Shown one piece after another: positions 48,607 to 57,418 of a DNA stretch of 64,000 bases. Both the position numbers and the translations under genes were made by a program. The notes beneath the pieces were generated by a model. It had not been told where the DNA came from, did no database searches, and worked only from the letters and a program-made list of their open reading frames with translations. The stretch's first letter is position 1. Every line of letters begins with the position of its first letter. The stretch is from Methanospirillum hungatei (GTDB lineage Archaea > Halobacteriota > Methanomicrobia > Methanomicrobiales > Methanospirillaceae): the NCBI RefSeq assembly GCF_019263745.1, contig NZ_CP077107.1, forward strand, positions 1,364,001-1,428,000, given 5' to 3'.

Positions 48607-51018
48607 TCACCGGATTCTTACTCTTACTGTGTTTTTTTCTCTTAATGATACGTACAACGGAATTTCCGCTTGGTGAGTTAATCGGACCACAATAGCATAG
48701 TCTTGTTTATATCTCGGATTTGTAATCCATTTATTATGAGCAGTTACAGCAACTATAAGGGGGTATAACGGATTAATATCAGGCTTTTTTTGAAATTTTC
48801 GTATCCCTTTCTGATGAATACTGCGTTTTCTAAGATTTGTCTTAGGGTATAATTCAATTTCATGTTTTTTTAATGCGTTTGTTTCATTATCTTCTTCATT
48901 TTCATCCTGATTTAAAAATGAGGCTGATTTTCTTAGATCATCTACAGAGATATTTTTGAATAACCTGAAAGAAAGCATGTTACCAAGATAATCGATGCGG
49001 TTTCTATTTGTAGGAGGATTATATACTAATGATACCGATATCGTTCTTTTTCCCTTCGTAGTGATGAATTCTGAAGGCAGAAATATTGTATAAAATTGCA
49101 CATGATCCAGTGAAATGGAATTGACTTTTTTTAGCACCACGGAATGGTCATCAGAAAGTAATGCTTTTTGAATTGATGGTTTTCCATATCCATAGATATG
49201 AAGAAGTTTTGATAATTCTTTGTCAGTATTGCTATCTTTATATTTCAAATATTGAGTTGGCAATTCATCTGGAAAATCAGCTGAAGAAAAGAGCAATGCC
49301 TTTTGTAGATTTGCCGAATAAGACGGGAATTTAGCGAACAATTGTGAGTAATAATGAGTGATATAGGGTGTTGAAAAACTGGTTCCAATATCTTTCCCTA
49401 AAAAATTCCCTTTTGTTATCCAATTAGGTTCGAGAACAAGAACTCCATCTTCTAAAGCATACTCACCTTCTTCATCTGGTATGGTTGAATAAATAATATC
49501 ACCACCCTGGTGAACAAACTCGGGTTTGATCATCTTACCATATCCAGGGCCGATGCTCGTAAAAGGAGAAGGATACCCCGCGTTGCTTTTAACCATAATT
49601 TTTTCAGGAGTTCCTTCATAAAAAGAATATTCCTGAGCAATGGAGCCCACAACCACAGCATAAGCTGAATTTGCAGGAGATCTGATGTTATAATCTTCGT
49701 ACTCACCTAATAGATAATCAGGATATCTTTCAGGATAATCGGTAGGATACGAATTCCCAGCTGAACATACGAATATACAATCAAATTTGTTGGATAATTC
49801 ATCGATAAGAGCAGACAAAGGGGAGAGATGATTATCATAAGTCATATCAAGATCAAGTGTTTCATCATAATTATCAGGATTATCAAGATTAAAGGAACAA
49901 TTAATTAATCTTATTTCTGGGTGTTTTTCAAGAATTTGAGTAATTAAATATTCAAGGCACTTTTCAAATATTGAGTTTTCTTCAATAGACACTTCATCAA
50001 GAGATCCATTTGTATCAGAGTATGGCAATTTCGCTGAAATTAATCTGCAAACTGGAGAGTAATTTTCTGACCGGTGAGATTCATAAAGATCACCATATAA
50101 TATGATCCCGGCAACTTCAGTTCCATGACCTGAAGAGTCTCCTGCCGTTTCTGTAATAATTGGAGGATCAACGGCTGTATTACATGTATATTCGTGATAT
50201 ATTGAATTTATCAATAGGGGATGACCTGAGCGAACCCCACTATCAATCATAAGAACAGAAGGGGAACCTTCTTTCAGTTGTTTTGGGACTGGTAAATTCT
50301 TGATTGAACAGGGAAGTGTATGTAAGGATAATAACGGTTTGTTTGGCCGATCGATTCTGCAAATCTCGTCCCATTGAAGAAGAGTTGAGAAAATTTCCTT
50401 ATTAATTCTTAACTTAACCAATGCAAAGGTTTCTGATATGAATTGATCTAAAAAATCCCCTCCCCTATCTAACACATAAATTTTAATCTTATCAATAATT
50501 TTATTTAAGTAGGCTCTCTCCAATCTCCATAATTCAATATCAATTATTTCATAACTATCTGTAAGTAAAGGATTTTTTTGTAATTTTTTCCCAATCTTTT
50601 TTTCAGGAGATATTTTTCGAATATTTCCTATTGCTCCAAATTCTTTGTACCTGTTTTCTTCCTGAGAATATGTTGCGCATTTTTTATAAAATTTTGAGAA
50701 TGAGATATCAGTTGTTGAAGTAATCCATGTACCTTTTTTTAGAGGATTCGGTGATATAACATTAATATCGATTCTCTTAAGAAAAGTGGTGAAAGACTGT
50801 TCATGTATCGATGATTGATTTACTATTAATTCAAAAAGATGAGGAAATCCTTCAATATGGTTTGGATCAGTATTAAAGTGAGTACGGACTGATTCAATAT
50901 CTCGATTTATTTGAGCAAAAAATTCATTTCTATTAATATGAGTTGAAATTATCCCAGGTCTTCCTTTTCGTCTTTTTGATAGCGGCCGATAGTGTACTAG
51001 ATCTAAATGTTCAGGCAT
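48607..51018 (-). CDS. Cytoplasmic subtilisin-like (S8) peptidase
   Basis: An 803-residue S8-family protein. The triad is visible: Asp259 in VLMIDSGVRSGHP, His298 in SSGHGTEVAGI, and Ser in GTSFSTPYI. There is no signal peptide, and about 250 residues precede the protease domain, so it acts inside the cell. The start overlaps the stop of the AAA ATPase gene by 8 nt, implying a functional pair in which the ATPase may gate the protease. Role in defence is inferred from location. Confidence 0.85.
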   Translation of the reverse strand: MPEHLDLVHYRPLSKRRKGRPGIISTHINRNEFFAQINRDIESVRTHFNTDPNHIEGFPHLFELIVNQSSIHEQSFTTFLKRIDINVISPNPLKKGTWITSTTDISFSKFYKKCATYSQEENRYKEFGAIGNIRKISPEKKIGKKLQKNPLLTDSYEIIDIELWRLERAYLNKIIDKIKIYVLDRGGDFLDQFISETFALVKLRINKEIFSTLLQWDEICRIDRPNKPLLSLHTLPCSIKNLPVPKQLKEGSPSVLMIDSGVRSGHPLLINSIYHEYTCNTAVDPPIITETAGDSSGHGTEVAGIILYGDLYESHRSENYSPVCRLISAKLPYSDTNGSLDEVSIEENSIFEKCLEYLITQILEKHPEIRLINCSFNLDNPDNYDETLDLDMTYDNHLSPLSALIDELSNKFDCIFVCSAGNSYPTDYPERYPDYLLGEYEDYNIRSPANSAYAVVVGSIAQEYSFYEGTPEKIMVKSNAGYPSPFTSIGPGYGKMIKPEFVHQGGDIIYSTIPDEEGEYALEDGVLVLEPNWITKGNFLGKDIGTSFSTPYITHYYSQLFAKFPSYSANLQKALLFSSADFPDELPTQYLKYKDSNTDKELSKLLHIYGYGKPSIQKALLSDDHSVVLKKVNSISLDHVQFYTIFLPSEFITTKGKRTISVSLVYNPPTNRNRIDYLGNMLSFRLFKNISVDDLRKSASFLNQDENEEDNETNALKKHEIELYPKTNLRKRSIHQKGIRKFQKKPDINPLYPLIVAVTAHNKWITNPRYKQDYAIVVRLTHQAEIPLYVSLREKNTVRVRIR

Positions 51019-51928
51019 AAGATCCCTTCAAGAAACCTTTTCTCTTGTTTTGTCGAGATATTGCATCTTTAATATCAGATAGTTCAATTGTGGTGCGATT
51101 ATTCAATATACATTCTTTTATCGCTGCGACGCAAACCTGTTCAATATCTGAACCTGAATAATACGAAGCGGATCTTGCAATCTTTTCAATATTTACTTCG
51201 TCAGAGAGGTGAACCATCTTAAGATATTTCTCAAAGATCCTTTCTCTATTTTTGACAGAAGGCAAGTCAAAAAAAATAATATCATCAAATCGTCGCCACA
51301 CTCCAACATCTAATAAATGGGCATGATTTGTTGCTGCGATAATAATTGAGTTGCCTTTGAAATGATCTAACATAAGCATGAAGTTATTTACTACACGTTT
51401 AATCTCACCATGTTCAGTTGGATCATCCCGTTTTTTACCAATAATATCGAATTCATCAAAAAGAACTACATATTGTCCAATACTTATAAAATCAAAGATA
51501 TGTTTTAAATTAGCCGACGTTTCACCAAGATATGAAGAGATTACCGATTCAAAATTTACCGTAACAAGAGGAAGGGAAAGTTTGAAGCTTAAAACCTCGG
51601 CTGATGATGTTTTCCCTGTCCCCGGTTGACCGGTAAATAATAGTTTTTGTTTTGGTTTCAATCCATATTTAGCGAGATTATCTGCAAATTTTCTTTCTGT
51701 GATGATCTGTTCAATTGAGTTCTGAGTATCTATTGCTAAAATTAAGCTCGACCAATCGGTTAGAGGGGAGTTAATATCTAATAAATCAAATCCACGTTCT
51801 GTATCTTTTGGAACTTGATGATTTTTATAATTCGAAGAGTAGTGATTCGAATTGGATTCTCGAATTAATTGTCCAAAATTATTATCGCTTAACGTTCTAT
51901 CAGATATATCGGGCTGTTTTTTCCTCAT
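51011..51928 (-). CDS. AAA ATPase paired with the subtilase
   Basis: A 305-residue AAA protein. Walker A GQPGTGKT at residues 100-107, Walker B VVLFDEFD, sensor-1 IIAATNH and the arginine-finger region DVGVWRRFDD are all present. It lies between pglX (76 bp gap) and the overlapping subtilase gene. Such ATPases often unfold or recognise substrates for a protease. The pair could be a stand-alone antiviral module added to BREX; inference. Confidence 0.85.
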   Translation of the reverse strand: MRKKQPDISDRTLSDNNFGQLIRESNSNHYSSNYKNHQVPKDTERGFDLLDINSPLTDWSSLILAIDTQNSIEQIITERKFADNLAKYGLKPKQKLLFTGQPGTGKTSSAEVLSFKLSLPLVTVNFESVISSYLGETSANLKHIFDFISIGQYVVLFDEFDIIGKKRDDPTEHGEIKRVVNNFMLMLDHFKGNSIIIAATNHAHLLDVGVWRRFDDIIFFDLPSVKNRERIFEKYLKMVHLSDEVNIEKIARSASYYSGSDIEQVCVAAIKECILNNRTTIELSDIKDAISRQNKRKGFLKGSYA

Positions 51929-52004
51929 ATTTCCCCTTCATTAATTACTCTATACCAGCTATTGTAACAATATGATAATTCATGCATCGAAATTCCATCC
52001 CCCA

Positions 52005-55000
52005 TCACCACCACCCACACTTCGGCAATTTCCCTTCCCGGCACCATCTCCGTTCATCAGCCCGCCATTCAGCCCGGTCTGCGATCGCTTTCTCCACATC
52101 CTTCTTTGCAATCACATCCGCAGCCAGTACCCCTGCCTTCTGGACCGGAGCAACATTCACTCTGACCCCGTCGTTGATATCCGGAACATACGCCTGTTCC
52201 TGGGCCAGGAATCCTGCAGCATCAGATGGGAATGGTTTAACGCCGTCGATAGAACACCAATTATCAAGGGATTCACCCCTTACAATCTCCTCAAGTTTTT
52301 TGCAGGCAAACCCCTGCTTTGCCAGCTCTTCCAGTTTCTTATCAAACGCTTTCAGTTCTCCAATGAGTTCTGAAAGTTCTCGAACCCGGCGGTCCTGGTC
52401 TTCACTCCGGTCTGATATCCCTTCAAGGTCCCGAAGCTGTGTCTCATACCGCTGCCTGAGCGTTCCCACATACTGACTCCGGATCTTCGGGATCGTGTCC
52501 TGGTTCATCGCTTGATAATAGACAAAACAGGCAAATGCTGGGGTTTTCTTCTTGGTGAAGGCTCCACTCTGCAGTTGCCAGGCAACCGGCCGTTTCTTGA
52601 ACTGCTTGGTATGGTGTTTGAAGAACGTGGTTGTCAGCCAGGCCTCCAGGGATGAGCCCATGACCTCGGTGAAGTATCGTTCCGCTTCCCGGAGATCCTC
52701 ACCTTCTGCGGTCAGACGTTCCCGAACCCGTTCAAGCAGGGTCGACTCTCCACATCCCCCGGTGATCGGGATGATACCATCATCGTCAGCCCAGGCCGGG
52801 ACCGGTTCACCCGCCTCGATCTGTTTCGGCCACCGGTGACCAAGCATCTGGAGGATCAGGACTGTGTACCGGTCGGCAAGGATCCGCTGTTCCTCGGGAA
52901 TACACCGCCAGCCTTCAGCAATACCTTCCTGAAGGAGCCAGTAAATAGAGATGGGGTGAATCTCCAGTTTCTGGGAGAGTTCTTCGAGAAAGGTTTCGGC
53001 AGGGATGGGGATCCGGGCACCAACAACGGTTTCTTCCTCATCGCCTCCGGCGGGTTCTTCGGGCTCGTCCTCCTTCGCTCCCGGTCCGGCTTCGTAGAGG
53101 GAGCGGAGGCGGGGTTTTATTGAGTCATTGAGGGAGATTCGGTGGTGGGTAATGAGATAATCAATAACTTCCTGGGGAAGTTTAGGGATATCATCTGGAA
53201 GAGAAGGGAGAGAATCGTAGTTGGTGATGAGAGGGAACCAGCCGGCAGGAGTTCCGGTTTCATAAATGATCAAATCCTGAGAACTTTCATCAATTTCAAA
53301 GGATTCAAAGGATAATTTTTCAATTATCCCTTCGACAATTATGATTATTAATTCATCAAGAATTGATTTTTCTCTAAAATTATAGGATTTTTCTAGTAAC
53401 TCTGTAGCACAATTTTTTCCCTTATAAAAAAGAGCTATTTCTACGCATCTACTTATTAAATTCTTAAAACTATTTAAAGATGGAATTGGCAAACGCTCAA
53501 TGTAACCCGATTCGAACCCCAGTTTTTGAGAAATAGCCCTAGCAAAAAATGTTGATAAATGTGAATTTAAAATCCCAATATAAAATAAACTATCCGAAAA
53601 ATCTTCATTAAAAAAGACACTATTGCTGCCATGCGAATAAATACAAGAATTTAACTTTCTAAATCCTAATCCGCTAACAACTTTTGTATATGTCCATCCT
53701 TCCTTAAAATAAGTACTTTCATTTTTTACAACCCAAGCATAGTCCCCTTTCAAATAGGTATATTTTTCGATAACAGAGTTTTTTATTCGGGAACCGTTGG
53801 AACCCCAATCCACTAGATAATTTTCTAATCCCGTCCATTTTTGAAATCTACCTGCTTTTACGAAAATTACCCATCTTAAGGTATTTTTGTAATTAATTTC
53901 ATGAATTAATCTAACAAATCGAGCATTGTTTGCTGATGCTAATCCTTGTCTGGATTGGGACAATGAAGACAGTTTTTGATTATGTATTAGTATCTCGATT
54001 AAAGGATATTCTAAATAGTATACTAGAGGAGAATTTTCTATTCTTGTGAAAATTAGTTGGTTAATTTTTTTTATGTCACTAACATTTTTATTAATCAATC
54101 CTTTTTGTTTATCTGCTGCATTACAACAACCAGTTAATCGATAAGTAAGGATTTCGTGCTTTTCATGTGGAGTCTGGTTTGATAGGATGAATAATACAGT
54201 ACTAACAACTTCCCCACCAATTTCTTCAAAAGCATGTGGCCCAAGATGAGCTAATAATTCAATTGAACTTTCTCTCAATAATCCTTTGAAGTTATAATTT
54301 GATACATCTTTGCCTTTTTCTTCAAATCTTGCTCTAAAATTTGAAAATGTCCCAAGAAACATCCACGACTGTTGGGTGACCATCGCTACCTTACCACCCT
54401 TCTTATTAAGCCCAAGATTTCGAAGAATAAAAGCTGCATAAAGATCGCGTTTCCCTTCCGAATAATGTCTCTCGACATACTTCTTGAGCATCGACCCCAT
54501 GTTTCCCGAGCCCATATACGGGGGATTCGCAGCCACCACATCGTACCGTCTTGACAGGAGATCTACGATCTGCATCCCCTGCACGGCAGCCTGCGAGAAG
54601 AAACGCTCAGTCGGGTTCGCCCGTTCTGCTTCCGCAGAAAACTGCTCCCGAATCCGGTCCATCACCCCGGCCTGCCATTCCTCGTACTCCCCGGTGCTCT
54701 TCGGAGCCATCAGCATGGTCTGTCCGGATAATTCCCCGCCAAAGGTTGCCTGACCACCGAGGCCCTTCCGGATAACCTCTAACTCTTTCTTTACCGGCTC
54801 TTCGATCTGCACCAGGCTTCCCAGTTCATCAACATGGGCCAGGCCATCAAAGATTGCTTCAAGAGCCTTTGAAAGTGGTTTATCTTCAGGATGTTTGGCT
54901 AAAAATTCAGCAAGGTGATCCTTTTCCTTCGGAAGCCGGATGTTTGTCGCAACCAGGTTCTTCGGTGTCCCGGTAAATTCAAAGACCTGGGTAGCCGCTT

Positions 55001-56111
55001 TCATCCAGAGGGCTGCACGGGCAATCTGAACGGCCCGTTCATCGATATCAATCCCGAAGAGATTATGGGAGAGGATTCCTTTGCATATCTTATCCGGTTC
55101 CGTCACCTTCCCTTCTGCCTCGTACATCTGGTATAAGATATCAAACGCTTCGATGAGGAAATGCCCGGATCCACATGCAGGATCGAGAAACGTTATTGAT
55201 GCAACATTCTTCTGCTTCACCGGAGCACGGTCAGCGTCCTTCACATAGTATTCCCAGGAGGAACAAAGATTAGACTCCGGGTGCATCTGCATCCAGATCG
55301 CTCCCAGGCTGTTCTGCACCAGGAACTTGACCATGTACGGTTCGGTATAAAGCTGGGTGGCCGGGATGATCTCGGCTGCACCCTCGATCTTCTTCCCCTT
55401 CTTTGTCCGGAGTTGTTCAAAGACCCGGTCCTTCTCTTCTCCATTCCAGTATTGGTATGCCCATCCAAGGGCATCAGGAGCGGAGAAGACGGAATCGTCA
55501 GCGATTATCTTTCCGCTCACCGCCTGGGTTCCGGAGAGGAGAGCGATGCATTCTTTCAGAGCCGCTACAGATGGCCGGAGAGCAACACCCGGAGCCTGGG
55601 GGTCGAAAATGCCAGGCAGGGTTTTTGCATGTTCTGAAAACGCCGCATCCAACATGGCAAACAGTCCGCCATCCTGACCGGTACAGAGTTGGGGGGATTT
55701 CTCTGCAATCCGTTTAAGTGCCAGGGATCGACCACCATACGAATCCTTGGTGATGATCACCTCGTCGATGAGCCCTCGTGATTCCATGCACCGGAGGATG
55801 AGAAGACGGTTCGCCCAGCTGTACGCGGTCTCCCGCACGAATTCTTCCACCGCTACTTTGCGATCGATGCCAGCCTCGTCACGAAGGGCAAGATAGGCAT
55901 CTATTACGGTCCGGGCGTTTTTATCTTCGGGTGACAGATGAGTTAGCTGCTCAGCAGGTAGGGGATCTCGGTCCCACCAGATTCCAAGTGAGTTGAGTCG
56001 CTGCTCCAGATCTCCGGCATGCCAGACATCATCAGTGTCATAATATCCTTCAAGGATATGGCGAAGATTCAGACAGAGCGGGCGGAGGATCTTCTTCTGC
56101 TCCGGATCCAT
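52005..56111 (-). CDS. pglX: BREX protein PglX, adenine-specific DNA methyltransferase
   Basis: A 1368-residue BREX-1 methyltransferase that marks host DNA. SAM-binding motif I is ITFLDPACGSGHFLIEAFD, motif IV VVAANPPYMGSGNM. The N-terminal LCLNLRHILEGYYDTDDVW-type start and C-terminal helical region are as in the family. The centre (about 53270-54380) is far more AT-rich than the ends: for example 12 GC of 60 at 53341-53400 versus 33 of 60 at 55261-55320. It probably contains the target-recognition domain. Ribosome site GGAGG precedes the ATG. Confidence 0.94.
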   Translation of the reverse strand: MDPEQKKILRPLCLNLRHILEGYYDTDDVWHAGDLEQRLNSLGIWWDRDPLPAEQLTHLSPEDKNARTVIDAYLALRDEAGIDRKVAVEEFVRETAYSWANRLLILRCMESRGLIDEVIITKDSYGGRSLALKRIAEKSPQLCTGQDGGLFAMLDAAFSEHAKTLPGIFDPQAPGVALRPSVAALKECIALLSGTQAVSGKIIADDSVFSAPDALGWAYQYWNGEEKDRVFEQLRTKKGKKIEGAAEIIPATQLYTEPYMVKFLVQNSLGAIWMQMHPESNLCSSWEYYVKDADRAPVKQKNVASITFLDPACGSGHFLIEAFDILYQMYEAEGKVTEPDKICKGILSHNLFGIDIDERAVQIARAALWMKAATQVFEFTGTPKNLVATNIRLPKEKDHLAEFLAKHPEDKPLSKALEAIFDGLAHVDELGSLVQIEEPVKKELEVIRKGLGGQATFGGELSGQTMLMAPKSTGEYEEWQAGVMDRIREQFSAEAERANPTERFFSQAAVQGMQIVDLLSRRYDVVAANPPYMGSGNMGSMLKKYVERHYSEGKRDLYAAFILRNLGLNKKGGKVAMVTQQSWMFLGTFSNFRARFEEKGKDVSNYNFKGLLRESSIELLAHLGPHAFEEIGGEVVSTVLFILSNQTPHEKHEILTYRLTGCCNAADKQKGLINKNVSDIKKINQLIFTRIENSPLVYYLEYPLIEILIHNQKLSSLSQSRQGLASANNARFVRLIHEINYKNTLRWVIFVKAGRFQKWTGLENYLVDWGSNGSRIKNSVIEKYTYLKGDYAWVVKNESTYFKEGWTYTKVVSGLGFRKLNSCIYSHGSNSVFFNEDFSDSLFYIGILNSHLSTFFARAISQKLGFESGYIERLPIPSLNSFKNLISRCVEIALFYKGKNCATELLEKSYNFREKSILDELIIIIVEGIIEKLSFESFEIDESSQDLIIYETGTPAGWFPLITNYDSLPSLPDDIPKLPQEVIDYLITHHRISLNDSIKPRLRSLYEAGPGAKEDEPEEPAGGDEEETVVGARIPIPAETFLEELSQKLEIHPISIYWLLQEGIAEGWRCIPEEQRILADRYTVLILQMLGHRWPKQIEAGEPVPAWADDDGIIPITGGCGESTLLERVRERLTAEGEDLREAERYFTEVMGSSLEAWLTTTFFKHHTKQFKKRPVAWQLQSGAFTKKKTPAFACFVYYQAMNQDTIPKIRSQYVGTLRQRYETQLRDLEGISDRSEDQDRRVRELSELIGELKAFDKKLEELAKQGFACKKLEEIVRGESLDNWCSIDGVKPFPSDAAGFLAQEQAYVPDINDGVRVNVAPVQKAGVLAADVIAKKDVEKAIADRAEWRADERRWCREGKLPKCGWW

Positions 56112-56288
56112 TAGAAAGGCCTCCTTATTGAGAGAATAAATGTATTGGAGATAAGATCAGAATTTATTCGAAACCTCTGGAGTGACACGAAACCCCGCAC
56201 CATAATATAATACCATTGGTTGAGAACCCAGATGAGGATACCGAAAGAAATCTGTTTATCTGAGGAAGAGTTTGATAAAGATTCAGAG

Positions 56289-56300
56289 CATATAACATCC
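56289..56300 (+). promoter_or_regulatory. TATA box of the toxin-antitoxin pair
   Basis: CATATAACATCC about 25 nt before the ATG at 56317, with no ribosome site, suggests a leaderless transcript. The minus-strand pglX promoter must lie in the same ~200-bp gap. Confidence 0.45.
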
Positions 56301-56316
56301 ATTACACGTGATTATC

Positions 56317-56781
56317 ATGACGGAAGATGATACCATTGACACTGGTAACAATATCCATAACCGGTCTACCCGTCATAATATTAGTGAAAAAGAAATAATT
56401 GAACGATTTATTAGGCAATCCATATATATACCAACCAATGATTCTTCTGAACCCATTCCAGAGCGTGATATGGCATCACTCATAGAGAAGTTCTTTCCAG
56501 AACTTGAAAAACCAGAAACTATAGAATTTAAAAAAATGGCTGAAGAACAAAAAAATCTTATAATTGACATAATAAAACAGGAGAGCGGAGATAAAACAAT
56601 CCCCCAGATTTGTAAGATTCTTGATTCAAAGGGGATTAATCATACGGTTGCACGAAATGTCCTTCTCGAACTTTATCATTCAAATAAAATACTCCTTGAC
56701 CGCGATGAATGTATCTGCTGGACATATAATCCTGTCCTCGCCGGATTCTATAGAAGCCGCCCCGAACTTCAGATTCGATGA
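56317..56781 (+). CDS. Putative antitoxin with winged-helix-like C-terminus
   Basis: About 154 residues, from MTEDDTIDTG. A polar N-terminus leads to a helical region resembling a winged helix-turn-helix (IIKQESGDKTIPQICKILD, INHTVARNVLLELYHSNKILLD). Its stop overlaps the start of the RelE-like toxin (ATGA), the usual antitoxin-first order. DNA binding and neutralisation are inferred; no family is certain. Confidence 0.55.
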   Translation: MTEDDTIDTGNNIHNRSTRHNISEKEIIERFIRQSIYIPTNDSSEPIPERDMASLIEKFFPELEKPETIEFKKMAEEQKNLIIDIIKQESGDKTIPQICKILDSKGINHTVARNVLLELYHSNKILLDRDECICWTYNPVLAGFYRSRPELQIR

Positions 56782-57113
56782 AACAGCCATCTGAAATCTT
56801 TTTTGCCGATGAAAAGACCGCAAAAAGATTTCATCAGCTGAAGGAAGGAACACATGAGGAGAAGTTCCTTTATAACCTCATTAGTAAAAAAATTGATGAA
56901 TTAAGTCAGGATGCGATTGCTGGAAAACAAATAAAGAAAGCTTGTATACCAAAACATTACCGATTGTTCGATAACCTGTGGAAAATTGATCTCAATGACA
57001 GGTGGAGATTAATCTATGCGATACTCACTGATGACCAAGGGAGAATCTCTCTGATTATTGATTGGTTGGACCATAAAGAATATGAGAAACTTCTGAATTA
57101 TCATGTTAAATAA
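56778..57113 (+). CDS. RelE/ParE-like toxin
   Basis: A 111-residue protein of the archaeal RelE-like group. The core pattern is IPKHYRLFDNLWKIDLNDRWRLIYAI, followed by a beta strand and IDWLDHKEYEKLL. RelE relatives cut mRNA on the ribosome; ParE relatives poison gyrase; which applies cannot be decided. It is read on the strand opposite to the BREX genes, between brxC and pglX. Confidence 0.78.
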   Translation: MKQPSEIFFADEKTAKRFHQLKEGTHEEKFLYNLISKKIDELSQDAIAGKQIKKACIPKHYRLFDNLWKIDLNDRWRLIYAILTDDQGRISLIIDWLDHKEYEKLLNYHVK

Positions 57114-57174
57114 CAATATTGTGGAATATTTATCTAAAAAAAAGAACGCATTGGTATCGAACTAGGTATCTGAC

Positions 57175-57324
57175 TCATTCGCACGATTGGGATTTCGAAA
57201 GGCGAATCGCTTCTCTGATGAGTTCACGGCCTTTATTGGTTATTGTAGGATTATCCATGTAGGTATAGAACTTTTTCGCATCTTCCCCTTCCAGGACAAG
57301 TCCGATTTCTATTGGTTTTGCCAT
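57175..57324 (-). CDS. 49-residue conserved-looking small protein
   Basis: From ATG 57324 a 49-residue protein (MAKPIEIGLVLEGEDAKKFY...TNKGRELIREAIRL) follows a strong ribosome site GGAGGTGA 6 nt upstream, so it is very likely translated. It is acidic with helical heptads. Size and composition recall small archaeal antitoxins, but no toxin follows on this strand; it ends convergent with the RelE-like gene. It shares the direction of brxC. Confidence 0.6.
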   Translation of the reverse strand: MAKPIEIGLVLEGEDAKKFYTYMDNPTITNKGRELIREAIRLSKSQSCE

Positions 57325-57418
57325 AATTACTCACCTCCTGTGAGATATAATAGGGACTGTTAGAAGAAATAATTGATCTGACTGGAAACAGAGAAAATTC
57401 TGCTCTTGCTAATTGGTA

